Source: an uncultured Oscillospiraceae bacterium (lineage in GTDB: Bacteria > Bacillota > Clostridia > Oscillospirales > Oscillospiraceae). Taken from it: DNA of 47,041 bases. Location: contig CANQXH010000007.1 of assembly GCA_947627745.1 (NCBI GenBank), positions 1 through 47,041 on the forward strand, given 5' to 3'. The translations under genes and the position numbers were made by a program. Below, in pieces: positions 16,521-29,454 of the stretch (position 1 is the stretch's first letter; each line of letters begins with the position of its first letter). The notes under the pieces were generated by a model, which was not told the origin of the DNA, made no database searches, and was given only the letters and a program-made list of their open reading frames with translations.

Positions 16521-17117
16521 TCAATCGATTTTTCCGTTGAACCGGTTGGCGGCCTCGCCGACGCCCCGGGTGACCACCCAAAGGGCCGCCTCCGCCGCCC
16601 GGTCCAGGGCGGGAAGGAGCTTCTCCTCCTCCCCGGCGGAGAACCGGGACAGGACCCAGTCCGCCAGGTCGTAGTCCGGATGGGGCTTGGCCCCCACCCC
16701 GATCTTTACCCGGGGAAAATTCTGGCTCCCCAGCTCCCCAATGATGGACTTGATGCCATTGTGGCCCCCGGCGGAGCCGTCTCCCCGGACCCGGATACGG
16801 CCCGGCTCCAGAGAGATATCGTCAAACAGCACCACGATCCGTTCCGGCGGGATCTGGTAATAGGAGGACATGGCAAGCACCGCCCGGCCGGACAGATTCA
16901 TATAGGTCTGAGGCTTGAGCAGCAGCAGCCGCCGGCCCTGGTAGTCCGTCTGGCCGTAGAGTCCCTGGAATTTCAGTTTCTCCACCTTGCAGCCCAGTTT
17001 CCCTGCCAGAGCGTCCAGGGCCCGGAAGCCGCAGTTGTGGCGACTTTTCTCGTACTCTGCCCCGGGGTTTCCCAGACCGGCGATAAGCCAGGTCTCCTTT
17101 TTCGGACCGAACAACAC
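16521..17117 (-). CDS. pth: peptidyl-tRNA hydrolase
   Basis: Pth frees tRNA from peptidyl-tRNA that drops off the ribosome. The 198-residue protein has the family motifs AGLGNPGAEYEKSRHNCGF with the catalytic His, LLKPQTYMNLSG, VLFDDISLEPGRIRVR and GSAGGHNGIKSII. The start is GTG at 17117, only one base after the prs stop, so translation is coupled to prs; no strong ribosome site of its own is seen. The short N-terminal extension LFGPKKE before the usual WLIAGLGNPG is mildly longer than the family norm. Confidence 0.95.
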   Translation of the reverse strand: MLFGPKKETWLIAGLGNPGAEYEKSRHNCGFRALDALAGKLGCKVEKLKFQGLYGQTDYQGRRLLLLKPQTYMNLSGRAVLAMSSYYQIPPERIVVLFDDISLEPGRIRVRGDGSAGGHNGIKSIIGELGSQNFPRVKIGVGAKPHPDYDLADWVLSRFSAGEEEKLLPALDRAAEAALWVVTRGVGEAANRFNGKID

Positions 17118-17118
17118 G

Positions 17119-18084
17119 TTAGAACAGGTCCGCGATAGAGGTGCCGCCGTGGATGTGGGAGATGGCCCGGGCGAAAATGGGGGCCACGTCCAGCTGGCGG
17201 ATCTTGTCGCAGGGCACGTTTTCCGGCAGGGGGATGGTGTTCAGGAAGACCATTTCCTGAATATAGCTGTCCTGAATCCGCTGGTAGGCGGGGCCGGACA
17301 GCACGCCGTGGGTGGCGCAGGCGTAGACTTCTCGGGCGCCGCCCACCTCTACCAACGCCTTGGCGGCGTTGCACAGGGATCCGGCGGTGTCCACCAGGTC
17401 GTCGTAGAGCAGGCAGGTCTTGCCCTTCACGTCGCCCACGACATTCATGACCTCGCACTCGTTGGCCTTCTGGCGGCGCTTGTCCACAATGGCCAGGCCC
17501 ATGTGGACCTTGGCGGCGAAGGCCCGGGCCCGGGCCACGGAGCCCACGTCGGGGGAGACGACCACAAACTCGTCGTGGTTAAACTGATCCTCGGGGAATT
17601 TGCTGAGATAGTATTTTACAAAGGAGGGATTGCCTAAAAGATGATCCACGGGAATGTCGAAGAAGCCCTGGATCTGGGCGGCGTGGAGGTCCATGGTCAG
17701 CACCCGGTCCGCGCCGGCGGCGGTGATCATGTTGGCCACCAGCTTGGCGGAGATGGGGTCCCGGCTCTTGGCCTTCCGGTCTTGACGGGCATAGCCAAAG
17801 TAGGGGATAACAGCGGTGATCCGGCCGGCGGAGGCCCGGCGGCAGGCGTCGATCATGACCAGCAGCTCCATGAGCCGGTCGTTGACGGGCTTACAGGTGG
17901 ACTGGACCAGAAACACGTCCGCGTTGCGAACGGTCTCCTCCAGGGAAACGGATGCTTCGCCGTCCGCGAAGGTGGTGACGGTGCTTTTCCCCATTTCCAC
18001 TTGCAGCTCCTGGCAAATGGTCTTGGCGAATGACGGACTGGAGTTGCCGCAGAATACTTTGATGATATCCTCGTACGCAACCAT
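17119..18084 (-). CDS. prs: ribose-phosphate pyrophosphokinase
   Basis: The enzyme makes PRPP from ribose 5-phosphate and ATP for nucleotide, His and Trp synthesis. At 321 residues it is of normal length. It shows CGNSSPSFAKTICQEL, the pattern YFGYARQDRKAKSRDPISAKLVANM, TMDLHAAQIQGFFDIPVDHL and the PRPP loop LLYDDLVDTAGSL. The start ATG is preceded by GAGGT. It heads an operon with pth and mfd behind an extended -10 promoter. Clostridial neighbours of pth and mfd commonly include prs, so this order is ordinary. Confidence 0.95.
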   Translation of the reverse strand: MVAYEDIIKVFCGNSSPSFAKTICQELQVEMGKSTVTTFADGEASVSLEETVRNADVFLVQSTCKPVNDRLMELLVMIDACRRASAGRITAVIPYFGYARQDRKAKSRDPISAKLVANMITAAGADRVLTMDLHAAQIQGFFDIPVDHLLGNPSFVKYYLSKFPEDQFNHDEFVVVSPDVGSVARARAFAAKVHMGLAIVDKRRQKANECEVMNVVGDVKGKTCLLYDDLVDTAGSLCNAAKALVEVGGAREVYACATHGVLSGPAYQRIQDSYIQEMVFLNTIPLPENVPCDKIRQLDVAPIFARAISHIHGGTSIADLF

Positions 18085-18140
18085 TTTGGAATACCTCGCT
18101 TTATTTATTTCTGCTCCCTCCCGGGAAGCGGTACTGCCCT

Positions 18141-18170
18141 ATTATAACACCCTCTCCCGGGAAAAAGCAA
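18141..18170 (-). promoter_or_regulatory. promoter of the prs-pth-mfd operon
   Basis: On the minus strand TTGCTT (18165-18170), an 18-base spacer and TATAAT (18141-18146) are present; a TG one base upstream of the hexamer makes an extended -10. Confidence 0.7.
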
Positions 18171-18271
18171 CACCGGAAACGCGGAAATTCCACCGAAAAT
18201 TGCCGGGAATCGGAAAGAAACTTCTGTAAAAGCGACGAAAGGCAAAAACGAAATTTTGTTTGAGATTCCTC

Positions 18272-18300
18272 TTGCGCCCCGTCCCGGAACGTGGTACAAT
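18272..18300 (+). promoter_or_regulatory. promoter of uvrA
   Basis: TTGCGC (18272-18277), 17 bases, then TACAAT (18295-18300) with a TG extension. The uvrA ATG follows 32 bases later behind AAGGAG. No LexA-type (GAAC/GTTC) box is evident. Confidence 0.65.
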
Positions 18301-18332
18301 AAAACGAAAATATTTTATCCAAGGAGCAAGCA

Positions 18333-21161
<2,829 letters not shown>

Positions 21162-21166
21162 AAAAA

Positions 21167-21186
21167 CTCCCCGGCGAGCCGGGGAG
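21167..21186 (-). terminator. terminator of the kinase-like gene
   Basis: An 8-bp GC stem (21167-21174 with 21179-21186) has a 4-base loop and is followed on the minus strand by six T. It also lies 6 bases past the uvrA stop. Confidence 0.75.
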
Positions 21187-21190
21187 CGCG

Positions 21191-22267
21191 TCAGTTGACA
21201 TTGTTGTATAGGAGGCTTGGCAGGGAGTCGGAAAGCTCCGTCAGGGCGTGATCCCGCTCCCCGGCGTAGTCCACCTGCAACATGGGACTGCGCAGGGCGG
21301 GCCGGGCGTTCTGGCGGATGGCGACGGTCATGGTAAACCGTACCCCGCCGCCGGGCACCTGCTCCATCAGCACGGTGCCGCCGTGGCAGGCGGCGGCGGA
21401 GCGCACCAGTAGCATGCCCAGGCCGATGCCGTACCGCCCGTCCTCCACCCCCGGCTGCCGCAGATAGCGGGAGTAGATGGTGGACTGGATCGCTTCCGGC
21501 ACGCCGCAGCCGTTGTCCTGAACGGAGAGATAGAGTTTCTCTCCCTTCCGCTGGACCTTGGCTTCCACGGCGCCGCCCTTGGGGGTGAATTTCATGGCGT
21601 TGGACAGGAGGTTGTACACCGCCCGCTCCAGCCGTTCCCCGTCCACCAGGCAGAAAACCCGCTGCCGCAGACCGGTATAGTGGAGGGTCAGGCCGGTGTG
21701 GGCCATCAGTCCCCCGGCCCGTTCAAACAGCTCGTCGAAGATCTGGGAGATGTCCCGGGTCTCCATGTGGCCGGCGGTCTCCCCGGAGAACCGGGCTGCG
21801 TCGGACATATTGCTCACCACCCGGAGCATCTGGAATAGTCCCCGGTTGATCCGGGCGGTTTGGGCGTCCATGCCCTTTTCCTGGGAAGTCAGGATCGGGA
21901 ACAGCGCGTCGGTGACGGTCATGATCACGGACAACGGCTCCCGCAGCTCCTGAGCCGCCAGGGCCATGGCCCGCAGATTTTCCTGTTCTTCGTCCTGCTC
22001 TAATAAAAACACGTCCGTGTCCCCGTGGCGGGTGACGGAGGCGCCGCAGGGTGCGCCGCTGATTTCCAGGACCAGATAGAGACATCCGCCGGTGAAGGCG
22101 GCGTATTCCTCCTGACCGGTGCGCAGCAGCGGGCCCAGCGTATCCCCCACGGAAAGCATCCGGCTGGCGGCTGCGGCGTTGACCTTCTGAATCCGGCCAT
22201 CTTTTACGCAGAACGCGGGCTGGAGCATCAGATCCAGCAGTTCCATTGCGTCATTGGGTCGTTCCAT
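21191..22267 (-). CDS. histidine-kinase-like protein lacking the phosphoacceptor His
   Basis: This 358-residue soluble protein has a PAS-like N-terminal part (about 1-90), a dimerisation/phosphotransfer helix at about 95-165, and a HATPase domain at about 205-320. The ATPase motifs look complete: N-box NLLSNAMKFTP, G1 DNGCGVPE and the glycine-rich lid YGIGLGMLLVRSAAACHGG. In the helix the usual S-H-E-L-R-x-P-L reads A-Q-E-L-R-E-P-L, so Gln106 (21950-21952) replaces the phosphoacceptor His. There is no membrane segment and no response regulator gene nearby. It could be a pseudokinase, a regulator of another kinase, or use another residue. The start has AGGAGG at good spacing. Confidence 0.8.
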   Translation of the reverse strand: MERPNDAMELLDLMLQPAFCVKDGRIQKVNAAAASRMLSVGDTLGPLLRTGQEEYAAFTGGCLYLVLEISGAPCGASVTRHGDTDVFLLEQDEEQENLRAMALAAQELREPLSVIMTVTDALFPILTSQEKGMDAQTARINRGLFQMLRVVSNMSDAARFSGETAGHMETRDISQIFDELFERAGGLMAHTGLTLHYTGLRQRVFCLVDGERLERAVYNLLSNAMKFTPKGGAVEAKVQRKGEKLYLSVQDNGCGVPEAIQSTIYSRYLRQPGVEDGRYGIGLGMLLVRSAAACHGGTVLMEQVPGGGVRFTMTVAIRQNARPALRSPMLQVDYAGERDHALTELSDSLPSLLYNNVN

Positions 22268-22398
22268 GACATTTCCTCCTCACGACGGCGGGGGACGGGG
22301 CCCCATGCCTGGTCAGCCTGGGGCAGACCCCAAGGCATATCTTGCGCAGAATTTCAAAAAACTTGCGGCGGCGGGTTTCGACGAAATTCGATAATCCT

Positions 22399-22427
22399 AT
22401 TTTAGCGAAAAAGTAAAAAAATAGCAA
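22399..22427 (-). promoter_or_regulatory. candidate promoter of the kinase-like gene
   Basis: On the minus strand TTGCTA (22422-22427), 17 bases, then TAAAAT (22399-22404). It would give an untranslated leader of about 125 bases that includes a GCCCCA/TGGGGC hairpin near 22300-22326. Confidence 0.5.
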
Positions 22428-22454
22428 GGGGAAACAAGGGCAGAGGTGAAAAAT

Positions 22455-23144
22455 ATGGTCAATCATGAGGGGCACCGTCAGCGGCTGAAAAACCGCTTCC
22501 GCGCGGAAGGGCTGGATAATTTCGAGCAGGTGTACGTTTTGGAGCTTTTGCTGTTCTACTGTGTGCCCAGGAAGGACACCCGGCCCATCGCCGAGGCGCT
22601 GCTGGAGCACTTCGGCTCCCTTGCCCAGGTGCTGGAGGCTCCGGCGGAGGAGCTGGAGCGGGTAGAGGGCGTGGGAGAGAACGCTTCCACGCTTTTGCGC
22701 CTGGTGCCGGCTCTGGCCCGGTATTATTTGGTGAACCGCACCACCGGCGCCAGGATCCTGAACACCACGGAAAAATGCGGGGAATATCTGCTTGGCTATT
22801 TTCACTGCCTGCCCGAGGAGACCGTGTTTCTCCTGTGCCTGGACGCCAAGTGCAAGGTGCTGTGCTGTAAAAAGGTGGGGGAGGGAAGTATCAACTCCGC
22901 CGCCGTGTCCATCCGCCGGATTGTGGAAGTGGCACTCTGGGCCAACGCCACCTCCGTCGTACTGGCCCACAACCATCCCAGCGGCCTGGCGCTGCCCTCC
23001 GGGGAGGACGTGCGCACCACCCAGCTGGTGGCGGACGCCTTGGCGGCGGTGGAGGTGTGCCTGGCGGACCACATCGTGGTGGCGGACGGGGACTATGTCT
23101 CCCTGGCCCAGTCCGGGTACTACCGGCCCGGTGAAAGGAAGTAA
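22455..23144 (+). CDS. radC: RadC/JAB-domain protein
   Basis: This 229-residue RadC-family protein has an N-terminal helix-hairpin-helix-like part ([18 protein letters not shown]) and a C-terminal JAB1/MPN domain. The full metal motif is present: [14 protein letters not shown], with a Glu earlier in the domain. The family was named for DNA repair but its real role is unsettled, and the JAB fold suggests a metal hydrolase. GTG at 22446 and ATG at 22455 are both in frame. ATG is preferred since AGAGGTG lies at proper spacing ahead of it and it gives the usual short opening ([15 protein letters not shown]). It is one base from uvrB and likely co-transcribed with it. Confidence 0.9.
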   Translation: MVNHEGHRQRLKNRFRAEGLDNFEQVYVLELLLFYCVPRKDTRPIAEALLEHFGSLAQVLEAPAEELERVEGVGENASTLLRLVPALARYYLVNRTTGARILNTTEKCGEYLLGYFHCLPEETVFLLCLDAKCKVLCCKKVGEGSINSAAVSIRRIVEVALWANATSVVLAHNHPSGLALPSGEDVRTTQLVADALAAVEVCLADHIVVADGDYVSLAQSGYYRPGERK

Positions 23145-23145
23145 A

Positions 23146-25110
23146 ATGGATCGATTTACTCTTGTATCGGATTACACCCCCGCCGGGGATCAGCCGGAGG
23201 CCATAAAGGCCCTGACCGACGGCGTGAATTGGGGCCTGCGGGAGCAGACGCTGCTGGGGGTCACCGGCTCCGGCAAGACCTTCACCATGGCCTCGGTGAT
23301 CGCCAATTTAAACCGCCCCACCCTGGTCTTGGCCCACAACAAGACCCTGGCGGCCCAGCTCTGCTCCGAGTTTCGGGAGTTTTTCCCCAACAACGCGGTG
23401 GAGTATTTCATTTCCTACTACGACTATTATCAGCCCGAGGCCTATATCGCCCACACGGACACCTATATTGAAAAGGACGCCGCCGTGAACGAGGAGATCG
23501 ACCGGCTGCGCCACAGCGCCACCTCCGCCCTTTTTGAGCGGCGGGACGTGATCGTGGTGGCCTCGGTGAGCTGCCTGTATGGCCTTGGCGACCCCATCGA
23601 CTATAAAAACATGGTCATTTCCCTCCGGGTGGGCCAGGAACGGCCCATGGACGAAATTTTGCGGAAGCTGGCGGAGATCCGCTATGAGCGGAACGACCTG
23701 GACTTCTCCCGGAACAAATTCCGGGTCCGGGGGGACACCCTGGAGGTCTATCCCGCCTACTGGTCCGGCCGGGCCATCCGGGTGGAGTTTTTCGGGGACG
23801 AGATCGACCGGATCGCGGAGATCAACGCCGTCACCGGCATGGCGGAGCGATATGTGGAGCATGTGGCGATCTACCCCGCCAGCCACTACGTCACCTCCAA
23901 GGAAAAGATGCAGCGGGCCATGCTGGAGATCCAGAAGGAGTGCGACGAGCAGGTGGCCTGGTTCCGTGCCCACGACAAGCTCATCGAGGCCCAGCGTATC
24001 GCCCAGCGGACGGCCTACGACCTGGAAATGATGACGGAGATCGGCTTCTGCAACGGCATCGAAAACTACTCCCGGGTGATTTCCGGCAGGGCCCCGGGGA
24101 CGCCGCCCACCACCCTTTTGGACTATTTTCCCAAGGACTTTCTCCTATTCATCGACGAGAGCCATGTGACCATTCCCCAGTGCCGGGCCATGTACGCCGG
24201 GGACCGGAGCCGAAAAGAGGCCCTGGTGAACTACGGCTTCCGCCTGCCATCGGCCTATGACAACCGGCCCCTGAATTTCGAGGAATTTGACAGTAAGCTC
24301 AATCAGATCATCTATGTATCCGCCACCCCGTCGGAGTACGAGAAGTCCCGCTCCGGCCAGATCGTGGAGCAGGTGATCCGCCCCACGGGGCTGCTGGACC
24401 CGGAGGTGGAGATCCGGCCCATCCAGGGCCAGATCGATGATCTGATCGGGGAGATCAACGCCCGGACCGCCCGGCAGGAGCGGGTTCTGGTGACCACCCT
24501 GACCAAGAAGATGGCGGAGGACCTGACGGTTTACCTTCAAAAAGCGGGGATCAAGGTCCGCTATATGCACTCGGATATCGGCGCCATGGAGCGGATGGAG
24601 ATCATCCGGGACCTGCGGATGGCGAAATTCGACGTACTGGTGGGCATCAACCTGCTGCGGGAGGGCCTGGACCTGCCGGAGGTGAGTCTGGTGGCCATCC
24701 TGGACGCGGACAAGGAGGGATTCCTCCGTTCCGAGACCAGTCTGATCCAGACCATTGGCCGGGCTGCCCGGAACGCCGGAGGCAAGGTGATCATGTACGC
24801 CGACACGGAGACGGACTCCATGCGTGTGGCGATTCGGGAGACCCAGCGCCGTCGGAAGATCCAGGACGAGTTCAACCGGGCCCACGGCATCGTCCCCAAG
24901 ACGGTCATCAAGTCCGTCCGGGACCTGATCGAAATTTCCAGCCCTACCGCCGAGCGGAAGGGCCGCAATGGCATCAAGATGACCAAGGCGGAGAAGGAGC
25001 GGGAGATTGCCCGGCTGGAAAAGCAGATGAAGGAGGCCGCCCGGATGATGGAATACGAGTACGCGGCGGTCCTGCGAGATCAAATCATCGAGCTTCGGAA
25101 GGGCTCCTAA
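23146..25110 (+). CDS. uvrB: excinuclease ABC subunit B
   Basis: UvrB (654 residues) is loaded by UvrA at damage and directs UvrC incision. Seen in order: [15 protein letters not shown], Walker [10 protein letters not shown], the beta-hairpin region [20 protein letters not shown], the helicase motifs [20 protein letters not shown] and QTIGRAARN, and a C-terminal UVR domain ([21 protein letters not shown]). The open frame continues upstream into radC, but ATG at 23146 with GAAAGGAAG is the conserved start. The neighbouring radC gene ends one base before it. Confidence 0.98.
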   Translation: MDRFTLVSDYTPAGDQPEAIKALTDGVNWGLREQTLLGVTGSGKTFTMASVIANLNRPTLVLAHNKTLAAQLCSEFREFFPNNAVEYFISYYDYYQPEAYIAHTDTYIEKDAAVNEEIDRLRHSATSALFERRDVIVVASVSCLYGLGDPIDYKNMVISLRVGQERPMDEILRKLAEIRYERNDLDFSRNKFRVRGDTLEVYPAYWSGRAIRVEFFGDEIDRIAEINAVTGMAERYVEHVAIYPASHYVTSKEKMQRAMLEIQKECDEQVAWFRAHDKLIEAQRIAQRTAYDLEMMTEIGFCNGIENYSRVISGRAPGTPPTTLLDYFPKDFLLFIDESHVTIPQCRAMYAGDRSRKEALVNYGFRLPSAYDNRPLNFEEFDSKLNQIIYVSATPSEYEKSRSGQIVEQVIRPTGLLDPEVEIRPIQGQIDDLIGEINARTARQERVLVTTLTKKMAEDLTVYLQKAGIKVRYMHSDIGAMERMEIIRDLRMAKFDVLVGINLLREGLDLPEVSLVAILDADKEGFLRSETSLIQTIGRAARNAGGKVIMYADTETDSMRVAIRETQRRRKIQDEFNRAHGIVPKTVIKSVRDLIEISSPTAERKGRNGIKMTKAEKEREIARLEKQMKEAARMMEYEYAAVLRDQIIELRKGS

Positions 25111-25151
25111 AATACGCCTTCCCCCAAATACGCCAATCCCTAAAATACGCC
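25108..25151 (+). repeat. three short AAATACGCC repeats after uvrB
   Basis: AAATACGCC occurs at 25110-25118, 25126-25134 and 25143-25151, 16 and 17 bases apart. The first includes part of the uvrB stop codon and the last runs into the terminator stem. It could come from slippage. Confidence 0.6.
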
Positions 25152-25173
25152 GCTCCCCAGCCGGGGAGCGGCG
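25148..25173. terminator. terminator between uvrB and the ABC gene
   Basis: An 11-bp GC-rich stem (25148-25158 with 25163-25173) with a 4-base loop lies between convergent genes. T-rich flanks exist on both strands (CAATTTA and TATTTTA), each modest. Confidence 0.75.
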
Positions 25174-25201
25174 CAATTTATAAATGAATGTTCCGAGCGG
25201 C

Positions 25202-27796
25202 TTATTCGGTCCGCAGGGCCACCACCGGATCCTTGTTGGCGGCGCTGTGGGCGGGAATCAGACCGGCGATAAAGGTCAAAAACACGGAGATCCCCACCAG
25301 GATCACCGCCGCCACCGGGTCCAGATAAGCCTTGGCGGCGATGCCGGCAATGGTCTCGATCAGATGGTTGATGGGCATGATCAGCAGCTCCGTGATGCCG
25401 ATGCCCACCAGGCCCGCCGCCAGACCCTCAATGACGGTCTCGGCGTTGAACACCCGGCCCACATCCTTTTTGGAGGCGCCCACGGCCCGGAGAATGCCGA
25501 TCTCCTTGGTCCGCTCCAAAACGGAGATGTTGGTGATGATGCCGATCATGATGGAGGACACCACCAGGGAGATGGCCACAAAGGCAATGAGAATATAGCT
25601 GATGGCGTTGATGATCGTGGTGACGGAGTTCATCATCAGCCCTACATAGTCTGTGTAGGTGATCTGATTCTCGCTGTCTTTCTCTTTATTGTAGTCCGCG
25701 ATAATATCCGCGATGGCGTCCTTGGCCTCAAAATCGATGGGGTAGAGGTTGATGGAGCTGGGCTCATCCAAATTGGAGACGCCGAGGACGGTAAGATTGT
25801 CCTCATAGGTGGAGCTGGAAAAATCCCCGGCAAGCTGGCCTGAGAGCATTTCCGCGATTTGATCGTCGGACATTCCCGCCTGCCGCATCTGGGCGATGCT
25901 GCCGGTGATCTGGGCGGCCTGCTCCTCCGGCATCCCGGGGAGCATGGCCTGGATCTCCTCCATGGTGTATACAACCGGTTCCGCGTCGGGATCGGGGAAG
26001 GGCAGCCCGGTCAGAATGTCCGTGTCCGGGTCCTCCCGTTGGGCGGCCACCACCTCGGAGTCGTCCACTTCGGCAATCAGGTGATCCATCAGGGCCCCGG
26101 TGTAGCCGATGACGCCATAGGCGCTGGCGCCCGCGTCTCCCTCGGGCCGGAGAATGCCTACAATTGTCAGATCCTCCGCGTCTTTCAGAACGCCGGTCAT
26201 GTAGACCTCATCCTCCGACTTGTCCACCCAGATCCCATCCTCCTCAGCATAGTAGGAGGAGGTGGGCACCAGCTTGAAGGTCATGCCCAGGAAGTCGTCG
26301 AAGGAATATTCCTTGGTAGTGGTGTCGATCTCCGGGTCTCCGCCCTCCATTTTCTCCTGAATGGCGTCCCGAAGGGTGGAAACGTCTAGGATCCCCAGGG
26401 CGTAGAGGGTGTAGTCCGTCACCCGGTTCTGCTCATCCACGACCAGGGCCACCTCGTTCCAGGCCTGGGGCAGCCGCCCGGCCAGGGGGGTGTATTGGGT
26501 TTTCAGCAGGTCGTCGTTGCCGGTGAGTCGCACCCACACGTCGGAGGCCATGGCCATCCGGCTGCCCATCCCCAGGGAGGAGAAAACCTGGCTGGGATTG
26601 ACTTGGTAGACCCCGTCGGAGGTGTCGGACTTGTAGACGTTAAGCTGGGTGGAATAGACATAGCGGATCTCACTGGTCAGCGCCTCCAAGCCGCTGTTTC
26701 CGGACTCGATGAACTCCTTGAAAGAAGTCAGGTTGTTGGTGGTGGCGCTGGAGAACATCATGTCCATCATGCCGGACATGACGTTGGCGGAGTAGATGGT
26801 GTCCTCCCGGTATTCGACCTCCTCCAGATTGCTGTCCATGGCGGTGATCATGCTGGACATATCCATGGCGGCGGATTGGAGGGTCACGGGATAGCTGAAC
26901 AGGGTATCCTGCTCCACGCCGGCGATATAGTTGTTGATGCCGGTGGAGATGCTCAGGATCAGGGCAATGCCAATGATCCCGATGGACCCGGCGAAGGCGG
27001 TGAGGATAGTCCGGGCCTTCTTGGTCATCAGGTTGCTCAGGGAGAGGGTAAAGGCGGTGAGGGCGGACATGGAGGCCCGGCGGCCCTTGCCGCCCTTCTC
27101 CACCTGCTCTTCGCTGTCGTCATAGGGATCGGAGTCGGCGGTGATTTTCCCGTCCAGCAGCCGGACGGTCCGGGTAGCGTACCGCTCCGCCAGCTCCGGG
27201 TTGTGGGTGACCATGATCACCAGCCGGTCCCGGGCGATTTCCTTTAGAAGCTCCATGACCTGGACGGAGGTTTCCGAGTCCAGGGCGCCGGTGGGCTCGT
27301 CGGCCAGGAGGATCTCCGGGTCGTTGACCAGGGCCCGGGCGATGGCAACCCGCTGCATCTGGCCGCCGGAGAGCTGGTTGGGCTTTTTGTGAAGCTGATC
27401 GCCCAAGCCCACCTTTTCCAGGGCGGCGGCGGCCAGGCGGCGGCGTTCCGCCCGCTTGACGCCGGACAGAGTCAGCGCCAGCTCCACGTTGGCCAGTACG
27501 GACTGGTGAGGGATCAGATTGTAGCTCTGAAATACAAAGCCCACGGAATGGTTCCGGTAGGTATCCCAGTCCCGGCTTTTGAATTTTTTGGTGGAGCGGC
27601 CCCGAATGACCAGATCTCCGGAGGTGTACTGGTCCAGGCCGCCGATGATATTTAGCAGAGTCGTCTTGCCGCAGCCCGAGTGGCCCAGGATCGCCACAAA
27701 TTCCGAGGGCCGGAAGGCAATGCTCACCCCCCGGAGGGCGTGGGTAATGTTGGCGCCTACCCGGTAGTCCTTGACCACGTTGGTTAATTTCAGCAT
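25202..27796 (-). CDS. MacB-type ABC transporter, ATPase fused to FtsX permease
   Basis: This 864-residue protein joins an N-terminal ABC domain (about 1-230) to a MacB/FtsX permease. The ATPase has Walker [20 protein letters not shown], signature [15 protein letters not shown], Walker [15 protein letters not shown] and [18 protein letters not shown] H-loop residues. The permease has one helix near 275-300, a large outside region of roughly 400 residues, then three more helices ([23 protein letters not shown] and on). Such proteins export peptides or lipoproteins or act mechanically on the envelope. ATG at 27796 has GAGGTG upstream; the open frame begins at 27838 but lacks a ribosome site. 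No kinase partner is adjacent, unlike BceAB systems. Confidence 0.88.
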   Translation of the reverse strand: MLKLTNVVKDYRVGANITHALRGVSIAFRPSEFVAILGHSGCGKTTLLNIIGGLDQYTSGDLVIRGRSTKKFKSRDWDTYRNHSVGFVFQSYNLIPHQSVLANVELALTLSGVKRAERRRLAAAALEKVGLGDQLHKKPNQLSGGQMQRVAIARALVNDPEILLADEPTGALDSETSVQVMELLKEIARDRLVIMVTHNPELAERYATRTVRLLDGKITADSDPYDDSEEQVEKGGKGRRASMSALTAFTLSLSNLMTKKARTILTAFAGSIGIIGIALILSISTGINNYIAGVEQDTLFSYPVTLQSAAMDMSSMITAMDSNLEEVEYREDTIYSANVMSGMMDMMFSSATTNNLTSFKEFIESGNSGLEALTSEIRYVYSTQLNVYKSDTSDGVYQVNPSQVFSSLGMGSRMAMASDVWVRLTGNDDLLKTQYTPLAGRLPQAWNEVALVVDEQNRVTDYTLYALGILDVSTLRDAIQEKMEGGDPEIDTTTKEYSFDDFLGMTFKLVPTSSYYAEEDGIWVDKSEDEVYMTGVLKDAEDLTIVGILRPEGDAGASAYGVIGYTGALMDHLIAEVDDSEVVAAQREDPDTDILTGLPFPDPDAEPVVYTMEEIQAMLPGMPEEQAAQITGSIAQMRQAGMSDDQIAEMLSGQLAGDFSSSTYEDNLTVLGVSNLDEPSSINLYPIDFEAKDAIADIIADYNKEKDSENQITYTDYVGLMMNSVTTIINAISYILIAFVAISLVVSSIMIGIITNISVLERTKEIGILRAVGASKKDVGRVFNAETVIEGLAAGLVGIGITELLIMPINHLIETIAGIAAKAYLDPVAAVILVGISVFLTFIAGLIPAHSAANKDPVVALRTE

Positions 27797-27918
27797 ACTC
27801 GTTTTCACCTCAAATTCATTTTCATTCCATGCTACCAAACGGATATGAACGGAGCATGAACATCCTGGGATTTTTTACAAAAAATGGGGACAATATTTTG
27901 ACGAACCGTCCAAAAAAA

Positions 27919-27940
27919 GCGCTCTCCCGGAGGAGAGCGC
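27919..27940 (-). terminator. terminator of the deacetylase-like gene
   Basis: A 9-bp stem (27919-27927 with 27932-27940) with a 4-base loop is followed on the minus strand by seven T. The 165-base gap 27797-27961 holds this and AT-rich DNA; I could not find a convincing promoter for the ABC gene in it. Confidence 0.88.
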
Positions 27941-27961
27941 CTCGATCAGAATACCTTTGAT

Positions 27962-29416
27962 TTAGTCGTCCAGCGCCGGCCGGGTGGTGTCCAGCACGGT
28001 GAGGGGATCGAACATCCCCTGGAAGTAATCGGAATGTTCCCGCATGGTCTGACCGGTCACCAGCAGCCTGCCCTGGCGGACGTACTCGCTGGTGATATTG
28101 GCCCAGGGGGCGGAGGTCTGGCAGAAGCTCAGATAGTAGTGGAAGCCCGCCTGCTTCAGCACCTCGTAGGCCGCGCCGGAGTAGGTGTCTCCGATGTCGG
28201 AGTTCCGGGCGTAGACCAGCACGTCGGTCTCGCCCAGCACGGGGACGATCTCGCTGTTCCACTTGTCCAGATCGGCCTGAATCTCCGAGGCGTTGAATTC
28301 CCCGTAGGACTCGTTGCCGTAGGTGTAGCAGGCCAGGATGTACCCCCGGTCCCGCAGGGCGTTGACCACTCTCTGAGCCCCCTCCACCTGCTGATTGTAG
28401 TAATCGGAGCCCTTATCCCGGCCGTCGGAGTCGATGCGGTAGCCGAAGATTCCGTCATAGCCGGAGACCGCCAGCACCGCCCGGGCGCCGCCGAAGGAGA
28501 AGTCGCTGTGCTCCTGGATAAAGGATTCCAGAATGGGCACCAGGTCGTAGTTGCCGGTGACGGTGGTGCCGCTGCTGTCCACCAGCTCGCAGGTGAACTG
28601 GCCGTTTTCGTCCACCAGCAGACGGCTGGCGAAGCCGGCGGCGTCCTTGTCCGGACTGCCGTCCCCGTCGCTGTCGGTCATGTACTGATAATAGTTAACC
28701 TGAGTTTCTGTGATCATCAGGGGCTTTTTCCCCGCGGGGAGGTACAGCTTTTTCGCGGTGTACACATTGTTGCCGTCGGCGTCCTTGGTGACCTCCACAA
28801 AATCGTTGTAGTCCACCAGCATGTACCCGTTGTCGTAGAGCTGCTGCAAGATTTTGGAGAACTCCTCGCAGGTGACGAAGTTGCGGTTATAGGAATCGCC
28901 GTACTCGGCGTTGTTCCAGGCCCGCTGGGGATCGGCGATCAGCAGATGGAAGGACAGATGGGTGACCTGATCCAGGCTCCCCCATTCGGTCATCTCCGAG
29001 TAGGCCTTGGCGTACTTGTCCCGCTTGACCGCCAGCTCCGGATACGCGGCGGGGTCACCGGAGAAGCTGTCGATCACCTTGATGGCCCCCACATAGTCAT
29101 ATTGCAGCGCCAGTGCCTCGGAGCGGTTGAGAATATCCACTACCTCCGCCTCCAGGATGCTGGCCTGCCGGGCACTCTCCTCCTTGGCGATGGATTCCTG
29201 CCGGGCCTTCTCCGCCTTCTGGGCGTTGGACCGGCCCACAGCGCCGACGATAAAAATGACGATCATGATCAGAGCCGCCGCGATAAAGATGATCGGCAGA
29301 TAGTTTTCTTTAAAAACCTGCGCCTGAGAGCGCCGCCGCCGTCTGACGGGGCGGGTAAATTCGCTGCCGGACTCATTGGTGGATTCACTGCTGGATTCAT
29401 TGGTGAATTCATCCAT
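27962..29416 (-). CDS. membrane-anchored polysaccharide-deacetylase-like protein, catalytic Asp pair missing
   Basis: The 484-residue protein has a Ser/Glu-rich cytosolic tail, five consecutive Arg, a membrane helix at about 40-61, a charged helical stalk, and an outside domain. The domain resembles divergent NodB-type polysaccharide deacetylases of Firmicutes (HLSFHLLIAD, YYQYMTDSDGDG, AVLAVSGYDGIFGYRID, WNSEIVPVLGETDVLVYARNSD). In relatives I recall, the strand before the YY carries an Asp pair; here it reads ITETQVNYY, with Thr238-Gln239 at that place (28700-28705). The assignment is by remembered pattern and should be tested. ATG at 29416 with AGGCAGGG ahead is preferred over an upstream TTG. 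Confidence 0.62.
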   Translation of the reverse strand: MDEFTNESSSESTNESGSEFTRPVRRRRRSQAQVFKENYLPIIFIAAALIMIVIFIVGAVGRSNAQKAEKARQESIAKEESARQASILEAEVVDILNRSEALALQYDYVGAIKVIDSFSGDPAAYPELAVKRDKYAKAYSEMTEWGSLDQVTHLSFHLLIADPQRAWNNAEYGDSYNRNFVTCEEFSKILQQLYDNGYMLVDYNDFVEVTKDADGNNVYTAKKLYLPAGKKPLMITETQVNYYQYMTDSDGDGSPDKDAAGFASRLLVDENGQFTCELVDSSGTTVTGNYDLVPILESFIQEHSDFSFGGARAVLAVSGYDGIFGYRIDSDGRDKGSDYYNQQVEGAQRVVNALRDRGYILACYTYGNESYGEFNASEIQADLDKWNSEIVPVLGETDVLVYARNSDIGDTYSGAAYEVLKQAGFHYYLSFCQTSAPWANITSEYVRQGRLLVTGQTMREHSDYFQGMFDPLTVLDTTRPALDD

Positions 29417-29454
29417 GGCATATCCCTGCCTTTCCAAAATATGAGAATACTAAC

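Noticed and set aside
22792..23145. N-terminal extension of uvrB
   Set aside because: It overlaps the conserved JAB motif of radC in another frame; ATG at 23146 has the ribosome site and the conserved UvrB N-terminus.
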